From Bog-159 sp963738375 (GTDB taxonomy: Bacteria > Acidobacteriota > Terriglobia > Bryobacterales > Bryobacteraceae), in assembly GCA_963738375.1 (NCBI GenBank), contig CAVTWL010000006.1:310001-374000 (forward strand): 64,000 bases of DNA, in the 5' to 3' direction. The notes below the pieces were generated by a model. It had not been told where the DNA came from, ran no database searches, and saw only the letters and a list, made by a program, of their open reading frames with translations. The first letter of the stretch is position 1. Every line of letters starts with the position of its first letter. Shown piece after piece: positions 20,357 to 29,764 of this stretch. The position numbers were made by a program, and so were the translations under genes.

Positions 20357-22423
20357 TTAGCGATCTTTCTTGATTCCCAGCTTCGCGATGCGCGATTGTA
20401 GCGTGGTCCGTTTCAATCCCAGCCGCGCTGCCGCGCCTGTTGGTCCGCCCACAACCCAGTTGGACTCGTTGAGCGCCCGCAGAATATGCTCGCGTTCGGC
20501 TTCCTCGAGCGTGCTTAGGGCTGTCGCCGGCGCTGCCTCGGCCCCGCCCCGCAACTCTGCCAGCGGCACATGCAGCGCCGACCCGCGCGTCAGTATCACC
20601 GCCCGCTCGATGAAATTCTCCAACTCCCGCACATTCCCCGGCCAGTTCCAGTTCGTCAGCGCTTCCATCGCGTCGCTCGGAATCGTCTCGATCCGCCGGC
20701 TCATCCGCCGCGCGTACTTCTGCGTGAAGTACCGCACCAGCATCGGAATGTCTTCGCGCCGTTCCCGCAGCGGCGGCAAAGGTATCGGAAACACGTTTAG
20801 CCGGTAAAACAAATCTTCGCGGAATTCGCGGTTCGCGATCATCTCGCTCAAGTCCCGATTGGTGGCCGTGACCAGCCGGATATCCACCTTGATCGTCCGT
20901 GTGCTTCCGAGCCGTTCGAACTCGCGCTCCTGCAAAACACGCAAAAGTTTGGGTTGCAAATCCAGCGGAATGTCGCCGATCTCGTCCAGAAAGAGCGTGC
21001 CCTTGTCGGCCAGCTCAAACCGTCCGATTTTTTGCCCGATCGCACCGGTGAACGCGCCGCGCTCATGGCCGAATAATTCGCTCTCGATCAGTCCCGTCGG
21101 AATCGCCGCGCAATTTACTTTCACGAACGTCCGCTCGCGCCGCCCGCTTAAGTTGTGCAGCGCGCGCGCGATCAGTTCCTTGCCCGTACCGCTCTCGCCC
21201 AGAATCAGTACCGTCGAATCGGTGGGCGCGACGGTCTCCACATCGTGCAGCACGCGCTTCAGCGACGGACTCTCGCCAACGATCTCCTCGAAATCGTATT
21301 CCGTGCGGATTTCGTCTTCGAGGTACAGCTTCTCCTCCGCCAGCTTATCTTTCAGTTCCTCGATCTGCCGGTAGGCCAGCGCATTCTCAACGGCAATCGC
21401 CAGTTCATTGCCGATCTGCGTCAGCAACTCCACTTCGTGCGGACCAAAGGCCGCATCGCGCATGCTGGCGACATTCAAGGTGCCCAACACTTTATTACCG
21501 CGGAGCAACGGAATGCATACCGCCGATTGCAGCCCTGCCGCCAGCAGCCGCCGCATCACCTCCGACGGAAACTCTTCCGCGTTCCGCCGATTCCAAGTCA
21601 CCGGCTGCCGTGTACGCATCGCGCCCGCAGCGGGGGAATCTTCCGCCGATGGCGATTGCGCTTCGTGAATCTGGCTGTCGCCGCCCGGAAAATCGAGCGC
21701 TTCTAAACGAAGCTGCCCTTTCACCGGATCCACCAGCACCAGGCTGGCGTACTCGTGTTTGATCAACCGGCGCAGCAGCTCCGAAACGGCGCGGAACAGG
21801 TCGCGCAAATCCAGGTTTGCCACCATTGCGTTGGTCACGTCCAGAACCACGCGCAGGCGGTCTCGCTCCCGGCCCAGTTCCCCCTGGTAACATTCCACGG
21901 CCTCAAAGTTCAGGACGTTCTCCACTGCCACCGCCACTTGCCGCGCCACCTGTCCCAGAAATTCCAGGTCGGCATGCTCGAAGGCGTAAGGCGCTGCGCC
22001 GCCCAACCCCATCGCGCCTAACCGCCGCTGCGCCGTGGTCAGTGGCAGCAGGCATGTCGATCGCACCCCGTGCTCCCGCAGCACCGGCATCACCTTCGGG
22101 TAGCGCGTCTCCAAGTCGATGTCATGGATAACCAGGGGCTGTTGCGTCTTCCACACCAGCCCAGAGGGCGTCTCGTCGACCGGCGTCTCGATATAGTTCG
22201 TATCCCCGGGACCGGACGACGTCAACACGCGCAGCCGCATCGTATTTCGTTCGGGAACGTGCAGGACCAGGTTCAGATAATCGAACCGCATTACACCATG
22301 CAGCCGCTGCGCCAGATCTGCGAACAGTCCCGGCAAATCGCGGTTCCGCGAAATGGATTCGGAAACGTCCAGCAGGGCGCGATACCGATCGACCGCGGTT
22401 TCAGTATCGGTGAGAAAATCCAA
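20357..22423 (-). CDS. sigma-54-dependent transcriptional activator with two GAF domains (FhlA/NorR-like)
   Basis: 688 residues: GAF domain 1 (about 15-175), GAF domain 2 (about 190-350), a short coiled linker, an AAA+ domain (about 375-605) with Walker A GESGTGKE, GAFTGA loop for sigma-54 contact, Walker B LFLDEIGDI and sensor motifs, and a C-terminal Fis-type HTH (AARLGLKRTTLQSRIAKLGI). It opens sigma-54 RNA polymerase complexes after a signal reaches the GAF domains. It has no receiver domain, so it is probably ligand- or redox-controlled and not phosphorylated. The gene is intact. It is followed upstream on the same strand by a PilZ gene with a 3-bp gap. Confidence 0.94.
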   Translation of the reverse strand: MDFLTDTETAVDRYRALLDVSESISRNRDLPGLFADLAQRLHGVMRFDYLNLVLHVPERNTMRLRVLTSSGPGDTNYIETPVDETPSGLVWKTQQPLVIHDIDLETRYPKVMPVLREHGVRSTCLLPLTTAQRRLGAMGLGGAAPYAFEHADLEFLGQVARQVAVAVENVLNFEAVECYQGELGRERDRLRVVLDVTNAMVANLDLRDLFRAVSELLRRLIKHEYASLVLVDPVKGQLRLEALDFPGGDSQIHEAQSPSAEDSPAAGAMRTRQPVTWNRRNAEEFPSEVMRRLLAAGLQSAVCIPLLRGNKVLGTLNVASMRDAAFGPHEVELLTQIGNELAIAVENALAYRQIEELKDKLAEEKLYLEDEIRTEYDFEEIVGESPSLKRVLHDVETVAPTDSTVLILGESGTGKELIARALHNLSGRRERTFVKVNCAAIPTGLIESELFGHERGAFTGAIGQKIGRFELADKGTLFLDEIGDIPLDLQPKLLRVLQEREFERLGSTRTIKVDIRLVTATNRDLSEMIANREFREDLFYRLNVFPIPLPPLRERREDIPMLVRYFTQKYARRMSRRIETIPSDAMEALTNWNWPGNVRELENFIERAVILTRGSALHVPLAELRGGAEAAPATALSTLEEAEREHILRALNESNWVVGGPTGAAARLGLKRTTLQSRIAKLGIKKDR

Positions 22424-22426
22424 TCT

Positions 22427-22843
22427 TTAATAATACGGCACGGTGGCGCGCAGTGGCTTATCGGCTTCGTTTACCGGCGATTCCTTCACCCGTCGCGTGC
22501 GGAACTCATACTGCTCAATGTGCATCGCCGCGCGCGCATCTTCCGCCCGCACCACGCGCCCTACCGCTACGAATTTCAGCGGGCACGCGCCGTCCAGCAA
22601 GGCCGGCCAGTTCACCGACACTTCTACGCGCTTCCCCGACCGCAAACGCTGCGCGGTCTCGAACAGTACGCCGCCGCTGCTGATGTCTAAGGTCATTCCC
22701 GAACCACTCTCAGGCACCGCCGCCCGGTGATCCAAAATCTTATACGAAACCTCCTGCTCAATTGGGAATCGCTTCGAATCCCGCCGTTCCGCCGCGGGGT
22801 TCAGCCTTTGATCTTTGTCGTTCATGTGTTTATAATGCGCCAT
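22427..22843 (-). CDS. PilZ-domain protein (c-di-GMP receptor type)
   Basis: 138 residues. The PilZ signature is present: RRDSKR (RxxxR type) near 20-25 and DISSGGVLFET near 53-63, which together contact cyclic di-GMP in family members. The start may be the Met at residue 7 (MNDKDQRL) instead of the first one. It lies 3 bp upstream of the GAF/sigma-54 activator gene and may be in the same operon, suggesting second-messenger control of a related surface behaviour. Confidence 0.88.
   Translation of the reverse strand: MAHYKHMNDKDQRLNPAAERRDSKRFPIEQEVSYKILDHRAAVPESGSGMTLDISSGGVLFETAQRLRSGKRVEVSVNWPALLDGACPLKFVAVGRVVRAEDARAAMHIEQYEFRTRRVKESPVNEADKPLRATVPYY
22808..22836 (+). promoter_or_regulatory. 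promoter for the gene at 22885
   Basis: TTGATC at 22808-22813, a 17-bp spacer and a perfect TATAAT at 22831-22836. It overlaps the 5' end of the divergent PilZ gene and points at the + strand gene starting at 22885, whose GGAGG ribosome site is at 22868-22872. Confidence 0.6.
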
Positions 22844-22884
22844 GTGCTATGGCACGACAATAGTATCGGAGGCCCAAAATCCAG

Positions 22885-23343
22885 ATGCCACTTAGTACCA
22901 ATGTCTCCAACCTGAGTCCTGTGTTTTCGGGCCTCAGATCGATCCTGGTCCCCTACTCAAAAATGTTTGCCATTCAGGAGGACACGGCGAATTACTATTG
23001 CCTGGAAACCAGGGAGCCGGTCAAAAAAGGCAAGCCTGGATTCTTTGCCGCCGTGCGCAAAGGAGGCGCCAGCGTAAGCTTCCACCTGATGGGCGCCGCC
23101 ATGCATCGGGAGCTGTTGAAAGGCATCTCGCCGGCGTTGCGTAAGCGCCTGGAAGGAAAATCCACGTTCAACTTTACCAAGGTCGACCAGGCGCTCTTCG
23201 CCGAACTCGCCCGCCTGACCGCGGCAAGCTCACATACATTCAAAGCGACCATGCCGTCCGTCAGCCTAAAACCGAGCTTGGCGATCCGTCCTTTGGGACC
23301 AACCGCCCAAACCGCATCGCCTGCCGCGCCCAGCGCATTGTAA
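22885..23343 (+). CDS. small conserved-looking hypothetical protein
   Basis: A good promoter and a GGAGG ribosome site precede the ATG. Residues ~29-115 (from MFAIQEDTANYYCLE through FNFTKVDQALFAELARL) look like a compact alpha/beta domain with a basic KKGKPGF loop. I do not recognise the family. From about 23250 the frame runs antisense into the end of the BNR gene and becomes Pro/Ala-rich. A TAA in another frame at 23267-23269 suggests that one base is wrong and that the natural protein ends near there (about 128 residues). Note the convergent overlap with the BNR frame, which has the same problem. Confidence 0.6.
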   Translation: MPLSTNVSNLSPVFSGLRSILVPYSKMFAIQEDTANYYCLETREPVKKGKPGFFAAVRKGGASVSFHLMGAAMHRELLKGISPALRKRLEGKSTFNFTKVDQALFAELARLTAASSHTFKATMPSVSLKPSLAIRPLGPTAQTASPAAPSAL

Positions 23344-24281
23344 TCGCCGCCGTCGAACATTTTCCAATTCGCGCCGCCATCTCGCGAGATATCCGAACCG
23401 GATGTACCCACGGTGATCCACGCCTTCCATCCCGCCAGCCACAAAACGGCCGAGCGATATCCCCCGGGAGGCGTCCCGGATGCCAATGCCCAGGTTCGGC
23501 CACCGTCCGCGGTCGCCGCCACATTTCCCGCCGCGTCCGCCGGCTTGCCGTAATCGCCCCCCATCGCAATCCCGTGCCCCGCATCGCTCAACGCGAGCGA
23601 AAAAATTCCCGCCCCCGCCCCGTCGTGCCGCACCGGCGTCGACGCAATCGTCCAATGCCAACCGTCATCCGTGGAATTGAACACGCGCCCGCCCGTCGGT
23701 CCACCCGTTCCAAACCAAATCTCATGCTGCCCGCGCACGACTAAAGATGAATTGCTGGCTGCGAAGGCGCCCTCCCCGGCTAAAGCCGGCGGCAATTTCC
23801 GGCGCTGCCAGGTTTGGCCCGCATCCTCCGTCACCAACAGCACGAACTGCCCACCTACCGGATCGCCCAGCAGCACGCCGCGCCGCGCATCCCACCACGC
23901 CATGCCATCCAGGAACCCATCCGCATCGGGATTGTCGTAAGCTGCCACCCAATGCGACCCGCCGTCAGCGGTATGAAAGATGCGCGACTTCTTGCCCGTG
24001 CCGCTGCTCATCAGCCAAACGTTGTTGGCATCCAGCGCCCGCACGCCGCGAAAATCCAGATCCGCCGCGCCGGGCACAATCGACGCATACCATGTCGCGC
24101 CGCCATTCACGGTTTGCAGTACTGCGCCGCCCGAGCCACTAGCCCAGACAACCTTGGAATCGACCGCGCTTACCCCGCGCAGTGAGGCCGTTGTGCCGCT
24201 CGTTTGCGGAATCCAACTTTGCGCGAAAGCCGCCGAAGCGGCGCAGGTCAACAGGAGGGGAGACAGCTCGAGAAAACGCAC
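22995..24281 (-). CDS. secreted BNR/Ycf48-like beta-propeller protein
   Basis: Signal peptide (residues 1-20, ending FAQ) followed by repeated blades with BNR-type loops: TVNGGATW, TADGGSHW, TEDAGQTW, TDDGWHW, TADGGRTW and SRDGGANW. This resembles the Ycf48/photosystem-II-assembly-like propellers that are common in acidobacteria as secreted or periplasmic proteins of unknown role. The propeller ends at KGRIAKLG near 23270; the ~95 residues after that are antisense to the facing gene. One extra C in CTCGG would give KLRF and a stop at 23268-23266, so the true gene is probably about 340 residues. It starts 3 bp after the PP2C gene on the same strand. Confidence 0.72.
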   Translation of the reverse strand: MRFLELSPLLLTCAASAAFAQSWIPQTSGTTASLRGVSAVDSKVVWASGSGGAVLQTVNGGATWYASIVPGAADLDFRGVRALDANNVWLMSSGTGKKSRIFHTADGGSHWVAAYDNPDADGFLDGMAWWDARRGVLLGDPVGGQFVLLVTEDAGQTWQRRKLPPALAGEGAFAASNSSLVVRGQHEIWFGTGGPTGGRVFNSTDDGWHWTIASTPVRHDGAGAGIFSLALSDAGHGIAMGGDYGKPADAAGNVAATADGGRTWALASGTPPGGYRSAVLWLAGWKAWITVGTSGSDISRDGGANWKMFDGGDYNALGAAGDAVWAVGPKGRIAKLGFRLTDGMVALNVCELAAVRRASSAKSAWSTLVKLNVDFPSRRLRNAGEMPFNSSRCMAAPIRWKLTLAPPLRTAAKNPGLPFLTGSLVSRQ

Positions 24282-24284
24282 ATC

Positions 24285-25437
24285 TCATTCTACGGCGGTC
24301 ACGATCAGGGTGGCGTCATCCTCAAATTTGCCGCCGCTGAATTCCGCGATCGCCGACATCACGCGTTTCTGCATGGCCTCGGCGCTCAGCGCGCGATTCG
24401 TCCGCAGCACTTCCATCAGCCGCTCCTCGCCGAATTCCTCGCTCTCCGCATTAGGAATCTCGGTGATGCCGTCGGTGAACAGGACGAGACGGTCGCCCGG
24501 CGCCAGATCCACGTAATGCTCCTGATAGGTCCAGTCCGGAAACACGCCCAGGACCACGCCCCCATGATTCACGCGCACGCACTCACCGCTCTGCTTCACC
24601 AGGATCGGTTCGCAATGTCCGGCGTTGGTATAGCTGAGCCGCCGGCGCGCGCTATCCAATACGCCGTAGAAGAAGGTGATGAACTTGCCGCTGCCCACGT
24701 TCGCCGCGACAATCCGGTTGATGCGCCCGCACAATTCGCCGGTCGGCAGCATATCGCCGGCCAGACGCATGCACCGCCGCCTGCACATTCGACATCAACA
24801 GCGCCGCCGGCACGCCTTTCCCGATCACATCCGCCACGCACAGCGCCAAATGGTTGCGTCCAGCCGCAGCAGATCCAGATAGTCGCCGCTTACCGCGCCC
24901 GCCGGCCGCCACGCCGCCGAAATGCTCGTATCCGGGAAACGTCCGGGATCGATCGCGGCAACAAGCCCGCGCTGCGTAGCGCTGGCTTCCTCGATTTCGC
25001 CCGATTCGCGGGCCGCGCCCGTGCGCCGTTCGTTGCGCGATTCTACCTGCGTGCGCAGCGTCGAAAGCAGCTTGGTATTGTCCCACGGCTTTTCCACGAA
25101 ATCCGCCGCCCCGCGCTGCATCGCTTCCACCGCCAGCTTGATGCTGCCCCACGCCGTCATCACCACCACCGGCAGTGTACGGTCGAGCTTCTGCACACTC
25201 GCCAGCAGAGTCCAGACCCTCCTGGCCCGAAGTCGTATCCAAGGCGTAGTTCAAGTCCATCAGCAGCACGTCGTATTCGCGATCGCGCAAGCGCTCCAGC
25301 ACCGCCTTTGGCGAGTTCACCGCTTCAATCTGGTAGCCTTCCCGCTTCAGGAGAAGATGCAGTGCTTCCAGAACATCGGGCTGGTCGTCGGCGATCAATG
25401 TGCGGGGTGCGCTTGAATTCCGGGACGGAGCATGCAA
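24285..25437 (-). CDS. response regulator fused to a PP2C/SpoIIE-type phosphatase (three frameshifts)
   Basis: An N-terminal receiver domain (acceptor D61 in LLMDLNYAL, DD at 17-18) is followed by a PP2C/RsbU-like phosphatase domain of about 240 residues (SGDYLDLLRLD, CVADVIGKGVPAALLMS, FFYGVLD, YTNAGHCEP, LFTDGITE, FEDDATLIV). Such proteins dephosphorylate anti-anti-sigma factors in partner-switching cascades. The reading frame shifts three times: near 25210 (extra base, before LASVQKLDR), near 24853 (missing base, before HLALCVADV) and near 24771 (extra base, before MRLAGDML). Without them the gene would be intact, so sequence error or recent decay are the options. It is followed by the BNR gene 3 bp later. 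Confidence 0.8.
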
Positions 25438-25614
25438 GCCTCACTAGGTATGACGGTATCCCGATAGAACAGTTAGCGTGCCAATCCGCGGGTACGGTTA
25501 AACCCCGTCGCCTCAATCGAATACTAACATCCGGTGCGGCGCGAATGCCCGCCCGCGCAACACGCCGTCCCAAAATCAGACACCTGACCCGCACTCCCAA
25601 CGCTATGATGAAAG

Positions 25615-26915
25615 ATGCCCAGCGTCATCGTCATCGGCGGCGGATTGGCCGGCCTTTCGGCGGCGGCCGCCCTCGGCAGCGCCGGATTTCGCGTCCAGGT
25701 CTTCGAAGCGCGCGCCTTCCTCGGCGGCCGCGCTACGTCGTTCCCGCTCGCACCCTCCGACGACTCTTCCGAAACCATCGACAACTGCCAGCACGTGCTG
25801 CTGCGCTGCTGCGTCAACCTGCTCGATTTCTACCAGCGCCTGGGCGTCCGCGACCGCATCCGCTTCTATCGCGAGTTCTTACTTCATCGAACCCGGCGGC
25901 CGGGTCTCCACCTTGCGCGCGGGGCGCCTTCCCGCGCCGCTGCACTTCACCGGTTCGTTCCTGCGGACTGCGCTTCCTCAGCCTCGCCGACAAACTGTCC
26001 ATCGCGCGCGGACTGCTTGCCCTCCGCCGCGAACGCACCCGCCGCACCGACCTCGACCGCATCACCATGCTCGACTGGCTCCGCGAAAAACAGCAGACCC
26101 CGCGCGCCATCGATCGCTTCTGGCGCCAGGTTCTGGTCAGCGCCATCAACGAAGATGTGGGCCGCATGGCCGCGCGCCACGGTTTTCAGGTCTTCTGGCT
26201 GGGCTTTCTGGCGCGCTCCGATGGCTACGAGATGGGCGTGCCCGCCATTCCCCTCGGCGAGCTGTATGCGCCGCAGCTATGGCAATCCGCGGGCGAAGTA
26301 TCTTTCCATCTCCGCGCCCCCGTCGAACGCATCGCGGATGACGGCATCGTCGCCGCCGGGCAGCCTTACGCCGCGGATTACTACATTTGCGCCCTGCCCT
26401 TCGAGCGGCTGCCCGCCCTGGGCCTTCCCGCGCCCCCCTTCGAGCATTCCCCTATCACCGGCATTCATCTCTGGTTCGACCGGCCCATCACCGATCTTCC
26501 CCACGCCACCCTGCTCGACCGCACCATTCAGTGGATGTTCAACAAATCCGAAGGCCGTTACCTGCAACTCGTAGTCAGCGCCTCGCGCACCCTGGACACC
26601 CGGAGCCGCTCCGAAATCATCGCGCTGGCAGTCGGCGAGCTTGGCGAATTCTTTCCCGCCGTCCGCCAGGCCAAGCTCGAAAAAGCGCACGTCATCAAGG
26701 AACAGCGCGCCACTTTCTCAGCCGCGCCCGGCACCGAATCCCTCCGCCCGGCCGCCCAAACGAGCCGCCCCAACCTGTTCCTCGCCGGCGACTGGACCCG
26801 TTCCGGCTGGCCCGCTACCATGGAGGGCGCCGTTCGCAGCGGTTACCTCGCGGCCGAAGCAGTGGCTCTCGCCAGCGGCCATCCCGCCCGCTTCCTGCTA
26901 CCCGATATCGCTTGA
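25615..26915 (+). CDS. hpnE: hydroxysqualene dehydroxylase HpnE (FAD-dependent), two frameshifts
   Basis: An amine-oxidase-fold flavoprotein of hopanoid squalene synthesis, usually encoded beside hpnC and hpnD, which are not in the window. The N-terminus has the dinucleotide motif VIGGGLAGLSAA at 5-16, FEARAFLGGRATSF, and the family motif IDNCQHVLLRCC. The frame changes near 25880 (extra T, restoring YFIEPGGRVSTLRAGRLPAP) and again near 25967 (extra A, restoring LRFLSLADKLSIARG). It then runs cleanly to the C-terminal FAD motif LFLAGDWTRSGWPATMEGAVRSG. The three pieces total about 432 residues, the usual family length. Confidence 0.88.
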
Positions 26916-26937
26916 ACCGCCATGTCATAATCGAAAC

Positions 26938-27582
26938 ATGCGTCATTCTTTTGCACTATCGGCCGCACTGTTGTGCTGCGCCTGCGCGTTGGGCGCCAAG
27001 GAGCCCACGGCCCGGGTCGATGTGCATGTCATCAAGGCCGATGGCAGCCCCGTCGTACACGCCGACGTCACCGTCAAGGCCCTGAAAGGCGATAAAGCCA
27101 GCGTCCGCTGGAAAGCTCGCACGGGGGAAAATGGTACAGCCGCCCCGGTCGCCGAAGTGGAAATGCCGCAGGGCAAAATCGTGGTCGAGGTCACCGCCGA
27201 CGGTTTCGCGCCATTCACCGAGACCTTCGATGTCAACGAGCCGCAAAAGACGCTGGAAGTGAAAATGGGGTCTTCCATGACCCAGATCAACGTGCACGTG
27301 ACTACCTTGGGCGGTCGTCCCATCGAGCGTGCGGACGTAGTCGTGAAGTTCGTGCGCGGCCGCTCCATCATCCAATTCGGCCGCAAATTGCGCACCAGTT
27401 GGGAAATGCGGACGAATCAGGAAGGCATCGCCAAGGTACCCGAAATTCCGCGCGGTACCATCCTCATCCAGGTGATCGCCAAAGGCTACCAGACCTACGG
27501 TCAGACCATCGACGTGGATGAAGCGATCAAGACGATCGAAGTGAAACTGAATTCCCCGCAGGAACAGTACTCCGCGCACTAA
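26938..27582 (+). CDS. secreted carboxypeptidase-regulatory-like (beta-sandwich) protein
   Basis: 214 residues. Signal peptide (residues 1-19, ending LGA-KEP), then two consecutive ~90-residue beta-sandwich repeats of the CarboxypepD_reg/PEGA-like type: VDVHVIKADGSPVVHADVTV...TLEVKM and INVHVTTLGGRPIERADVVV...TIEVKL. The two halves are clearly related, an internal duplication. The ATG at 26938 directly precedes the signal peptide; longer upstream frames overlap HpnE and are not real. A structural or binding role outside the cytoplasm is likely; no enzyme motif is seen. Confidence 0.8.
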   Translation: MRHSFALSAALLCCACALGAKEPTARVDVHVIKADGSPVVHADVTVKALKGDKASVRWKARTGENGTAAPVAEVEMPQGKIVVEVTADGFAPFTETFDVNEPQKTLEVKMGSSMTQINVHVTTLGGRPIERADVVVKFVRGRSIIQFGRKLRTSWEMRTNQEGIAKVPEIPRGTILIQVIAKGYQTYGQTIDVDEAIKTIEVKLNSPQEQYSAH

Positions 27583-27629
27583 CGCAAGGTTGGGAGTCAC
27601 CCGCCGATAAGTGAGTCAGGAGGCGTACT

Positions 27630-27941
27630 ATGGCATCTTCCATAAGTCCCCTGAGTTACTTGGACCCCACCACCTATCAACCCCTCACGTCGCCCGCATC
27701 CGCTACCTCCAGCAGCGCAAGCACGGCCGAAAGCGCGACGGCCGAAATCAAGGCATTGGCACAGCAGGGAAATTTTCAGGCTTTCATCAATAACTCCATG
27801 GCGGCCGCTCTTCTGCAGCCCGCTGATGGCGCCAGCAGCGGCCAATCCCCCAACACCTTAGTGAATAATCTCTTGCAGCAGGTGCTGGCCGCATATCAGA
27901 CATCCACTGCGCCTGGCGGCAGCACCACCGCAGCGGGCTAG
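27630..27941 (+). CDS. small Ala/Ser/Thr-rich hypothetical protein
   Basis: 103 residues with a strong AGGAGG ribosome site (27618-27623) placed 6 bases before the ATG. A low-complexity Ser/Ala/Thr stretch (about 20-42) is followed by a helical segment (EIKALAQQGNFQAFINNSMAAALLQ) and a second helix (NTLVNNLLQQVLAAYQ). No signal peptide or membrane helix. I do not recognise the family. It may be co-transcribed with the beta-sandwich gene 47 bp upstream. Confidence 0.65.
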   Translation: MASSISPLSYLDPTTYQPLTSPASATSSSASTAESATAEIKALAQQGNFQAFINNSMAAALLQPADGASSGQSPNTLVNNLLQQVLAAYQTSTAPGGSTTAAG

Positions 27942-28505
27942 TGCTCGGGAGGCGGCAGAGCGTGGTTCATTCGATGCTCCCGTTCTTTCCCGCTGTTTCG
28001 GAAATTTCGGGCTGCAAGAATTAGTTTGTTTTGGAGCCGTAGACAAATTCCTGCACGGCGTCCAGTTGTCCTCGGGATTTCATCGGTTCCGCGCCTTCAC
28101 TTGGCCGAGCGAGACAGTCCTCCCGTCCGGCACTAAAACAGATTCAAGGATCACCTGAATACGGCACGGATTCCGTACAGCGTCAATGCAATTCGTGCGG
28201 CCGATGAGAGGAACTCCGGGCCGCTTCCAAGGCGTCCGCGGTTGTGGATGCTGTAAAGGGGATCGTAAGCCAAGGTAATGGCTGCCGTAGAGTCATGGCG
28301 AAAAAGTCTACCAACCGGCGGAGACGGGTGCAACGTTGAATTAGGTTGGCGCCTTCGAAGATGTACTCGCCGTCGGGCGGAAGCAAGAGATCGACTGTAG
28401 CCTTGCAAGTCGGCTTTAGGCCTTGACGGGTTCATCGCACAGGAATCGTACGATTTCGCGGATGCACCGTCCATCGACGTTTTACCCAAAAAGGGGCATG
28501 CCGTG
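27942..28505. other. 564-bp region without a supported gene
   Basis: Several short frames cross this interval on the minus strand, but none has a ribosome site, a recognisable domain or natural composition. A fragment near 28300-28390 (minus) reads DGEYIFEGANLIQR, which looks like a protein scrap. No tRNA, repeat or clear terminator is seen. It may be the remains of a decayed gene. Confidence 0.4.
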
Positions 28506-29744
28506 TCACCAGTTCGTAATCGACCCGTCCGGCCGGAAATACGTCTGCGCCCGATTGGTCACGCGCTCGGTGATCTCCGCAATTTGACGCAGCGGTTTGA
28601 AGTCAACCTCCACGCCCAGCCCCGGCCGCTCGTTCGGGTACAGCTTGCCGTTCTTGAAATCCACGCAAACCGGTAAATGCGGCAGCGCGCGCCCCTGAAA
28701 GCTGTACTCCATCAACACCGGACCCGAAAACGTCCCCAGCGAATTCACCAGTGCAGCCGTCGCGATCGGGCCCGTAAAATGCGGAATGATCCCCACGAAG
28801 TGCGTTTCGCAAATCGCGGCGATCTTCATCATCTCCGTAATTCCTCCGACATTGGGCAGCGTCGCCCGCACGTAGTCGATATCGTGGTTCTCCACCAGCT
28901 TATTGAAGTCCCACCGGTTGCCCCATTCCTCGCCCGCCGCGATGGGCACTTTAGTCATCCGCCGCAAATGCGGCAGATCCTCCGCGAACGCCTCCGTCCG
29001 CACGGGATCTTCGACGAAGTACGGGGCCAGCGACTCGATCAGGTTGCATCCCCGCACCGCGTCCGATAAATCGAAGCGCTGGTGAAAGTCGATGCACCAG
29101 TCACCGTCTTTCCCCACTCCCTCGCGCGCCTGCGCGCACTCCTCGTACAACCTGCCCACCCGCTCGTGCGTGTTGTACAAGCCGTTGGCGGGCGCATCCG
29201 CCCCGCCCATGCGAAACGCCCTATATCCCGCCCCGATGGTCAGTTGCGCGCGCTCCTTCACGCTCATTCCCTCGTGAAACCCAGGAATCGTGCCCCCCGT
29301 GTTGTAACACTCGCAGTAATTGCGCACCATGCCGCCCAAGACTTCGTGTACCGGTAGCCCCAGCGTTTTCCCGCGAAGATCCCACAGCGCCAGGTCCAGC
29401 GCGCCTAGAGCGTGCTCCTTCTCCCGCCCTGGCGGATAGAAGAACGAGCGTGACATATCCTGCCACAACCGCTCGATAAACTGCGGATCCTCGCCGATCA
29501 ACCGCCCCGCGCACTGTTCCAGCATGTCTTTGGATCCGCCCTCGCCGATCCCCGTAATACCGGCGTCGGTTTCGACGGTCACCACCAAATCGCTTTGATT
29601 GAACACCGGATTGGGATGCGGCGGAGAATAGACCCGTACCCGCTTGATCTTGGTTTTAGGGAGGGCCGCCAATGCTCGTGGCGGTCTCGCAGCGGCCAGC
29701 GCGGATGCCGCGGCCAGCGTACGAAGGAACGTCCTGCGATGCAC
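28506..29744 (-). CDS. exported enolase-superfamily (galactonate-dehydratase-type) sugar-acid dehydratase
   Basis: 412 residues with a twin-arginine-like signal (HRRTFLRTL at 2-10, ending ALA). The mandelate racemase/muconate lactonizing fold follows. Active-site motifs match acid-sugar dehydratases of the galactonate type: IDFHQRFD (metal Asp plus His), YFVEDPV (Glu), PIAAGEEWG (Glu) and IPHFTGPIA (base His). These enzymes dehydrate sugar acids to 2-keto-3-deoxy acids; the exact substrate cannot be read from sequence. Export of such an enzyme is unusual but common among acidobacterial and planctomycete annotations. Confidence 0.85.
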   Translation of the reverse strand: MHRRTFLRTLAAASALAAARPPRALAALPKTKIKRVRVYSPPHPNPVFNQSDLVVTVETDAGITGIGEGGSKDMLEQCAGRLIGEDPQFIERLWQDMSRSFFYPPGREKEHALGALDLALWDLRGKTLGLPVHEVLGGMVRNYCECYNTGGTIPGFHEGMSVKERAQLTIGAGYRAFRMGGADAPANGLYNTHERVGRLYEECAQAREGVGKDGDWCIDFHQRFDLSDAVRGCNLIESLAPYFVEDPVRTEAFAEDLPHLRRMTKVPIAAGEEWGNRWDFNKLVENHDIDYVRATLPNVGGITEMMKIAAICETHFVGIIPHFTGPIATAALVNSLGTFSGPVLMEYSFQGRALPHLPVCVDFKNGKLYPNERPGLGVEVDFKPLRQIAEITERVTNRAQTYFRPDGSITNW

Positions 29745-29764
29745 GACGCTAATCTAGCATGCTG

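Noticed and set aside
24204..26915. A single 903-codon + strand frame
   Set aside because: Its first half is antisense to the receiver-PP2C gene; only the last third is the true C-terminal part of HpnE. It is not one protein.
28183..28386. Possible short gene with DGEYIFEGANLIQR
   Set aside because: No start signal, and neighbouring frames give equally good or bad matches; at best a scrap of a decayed gene.
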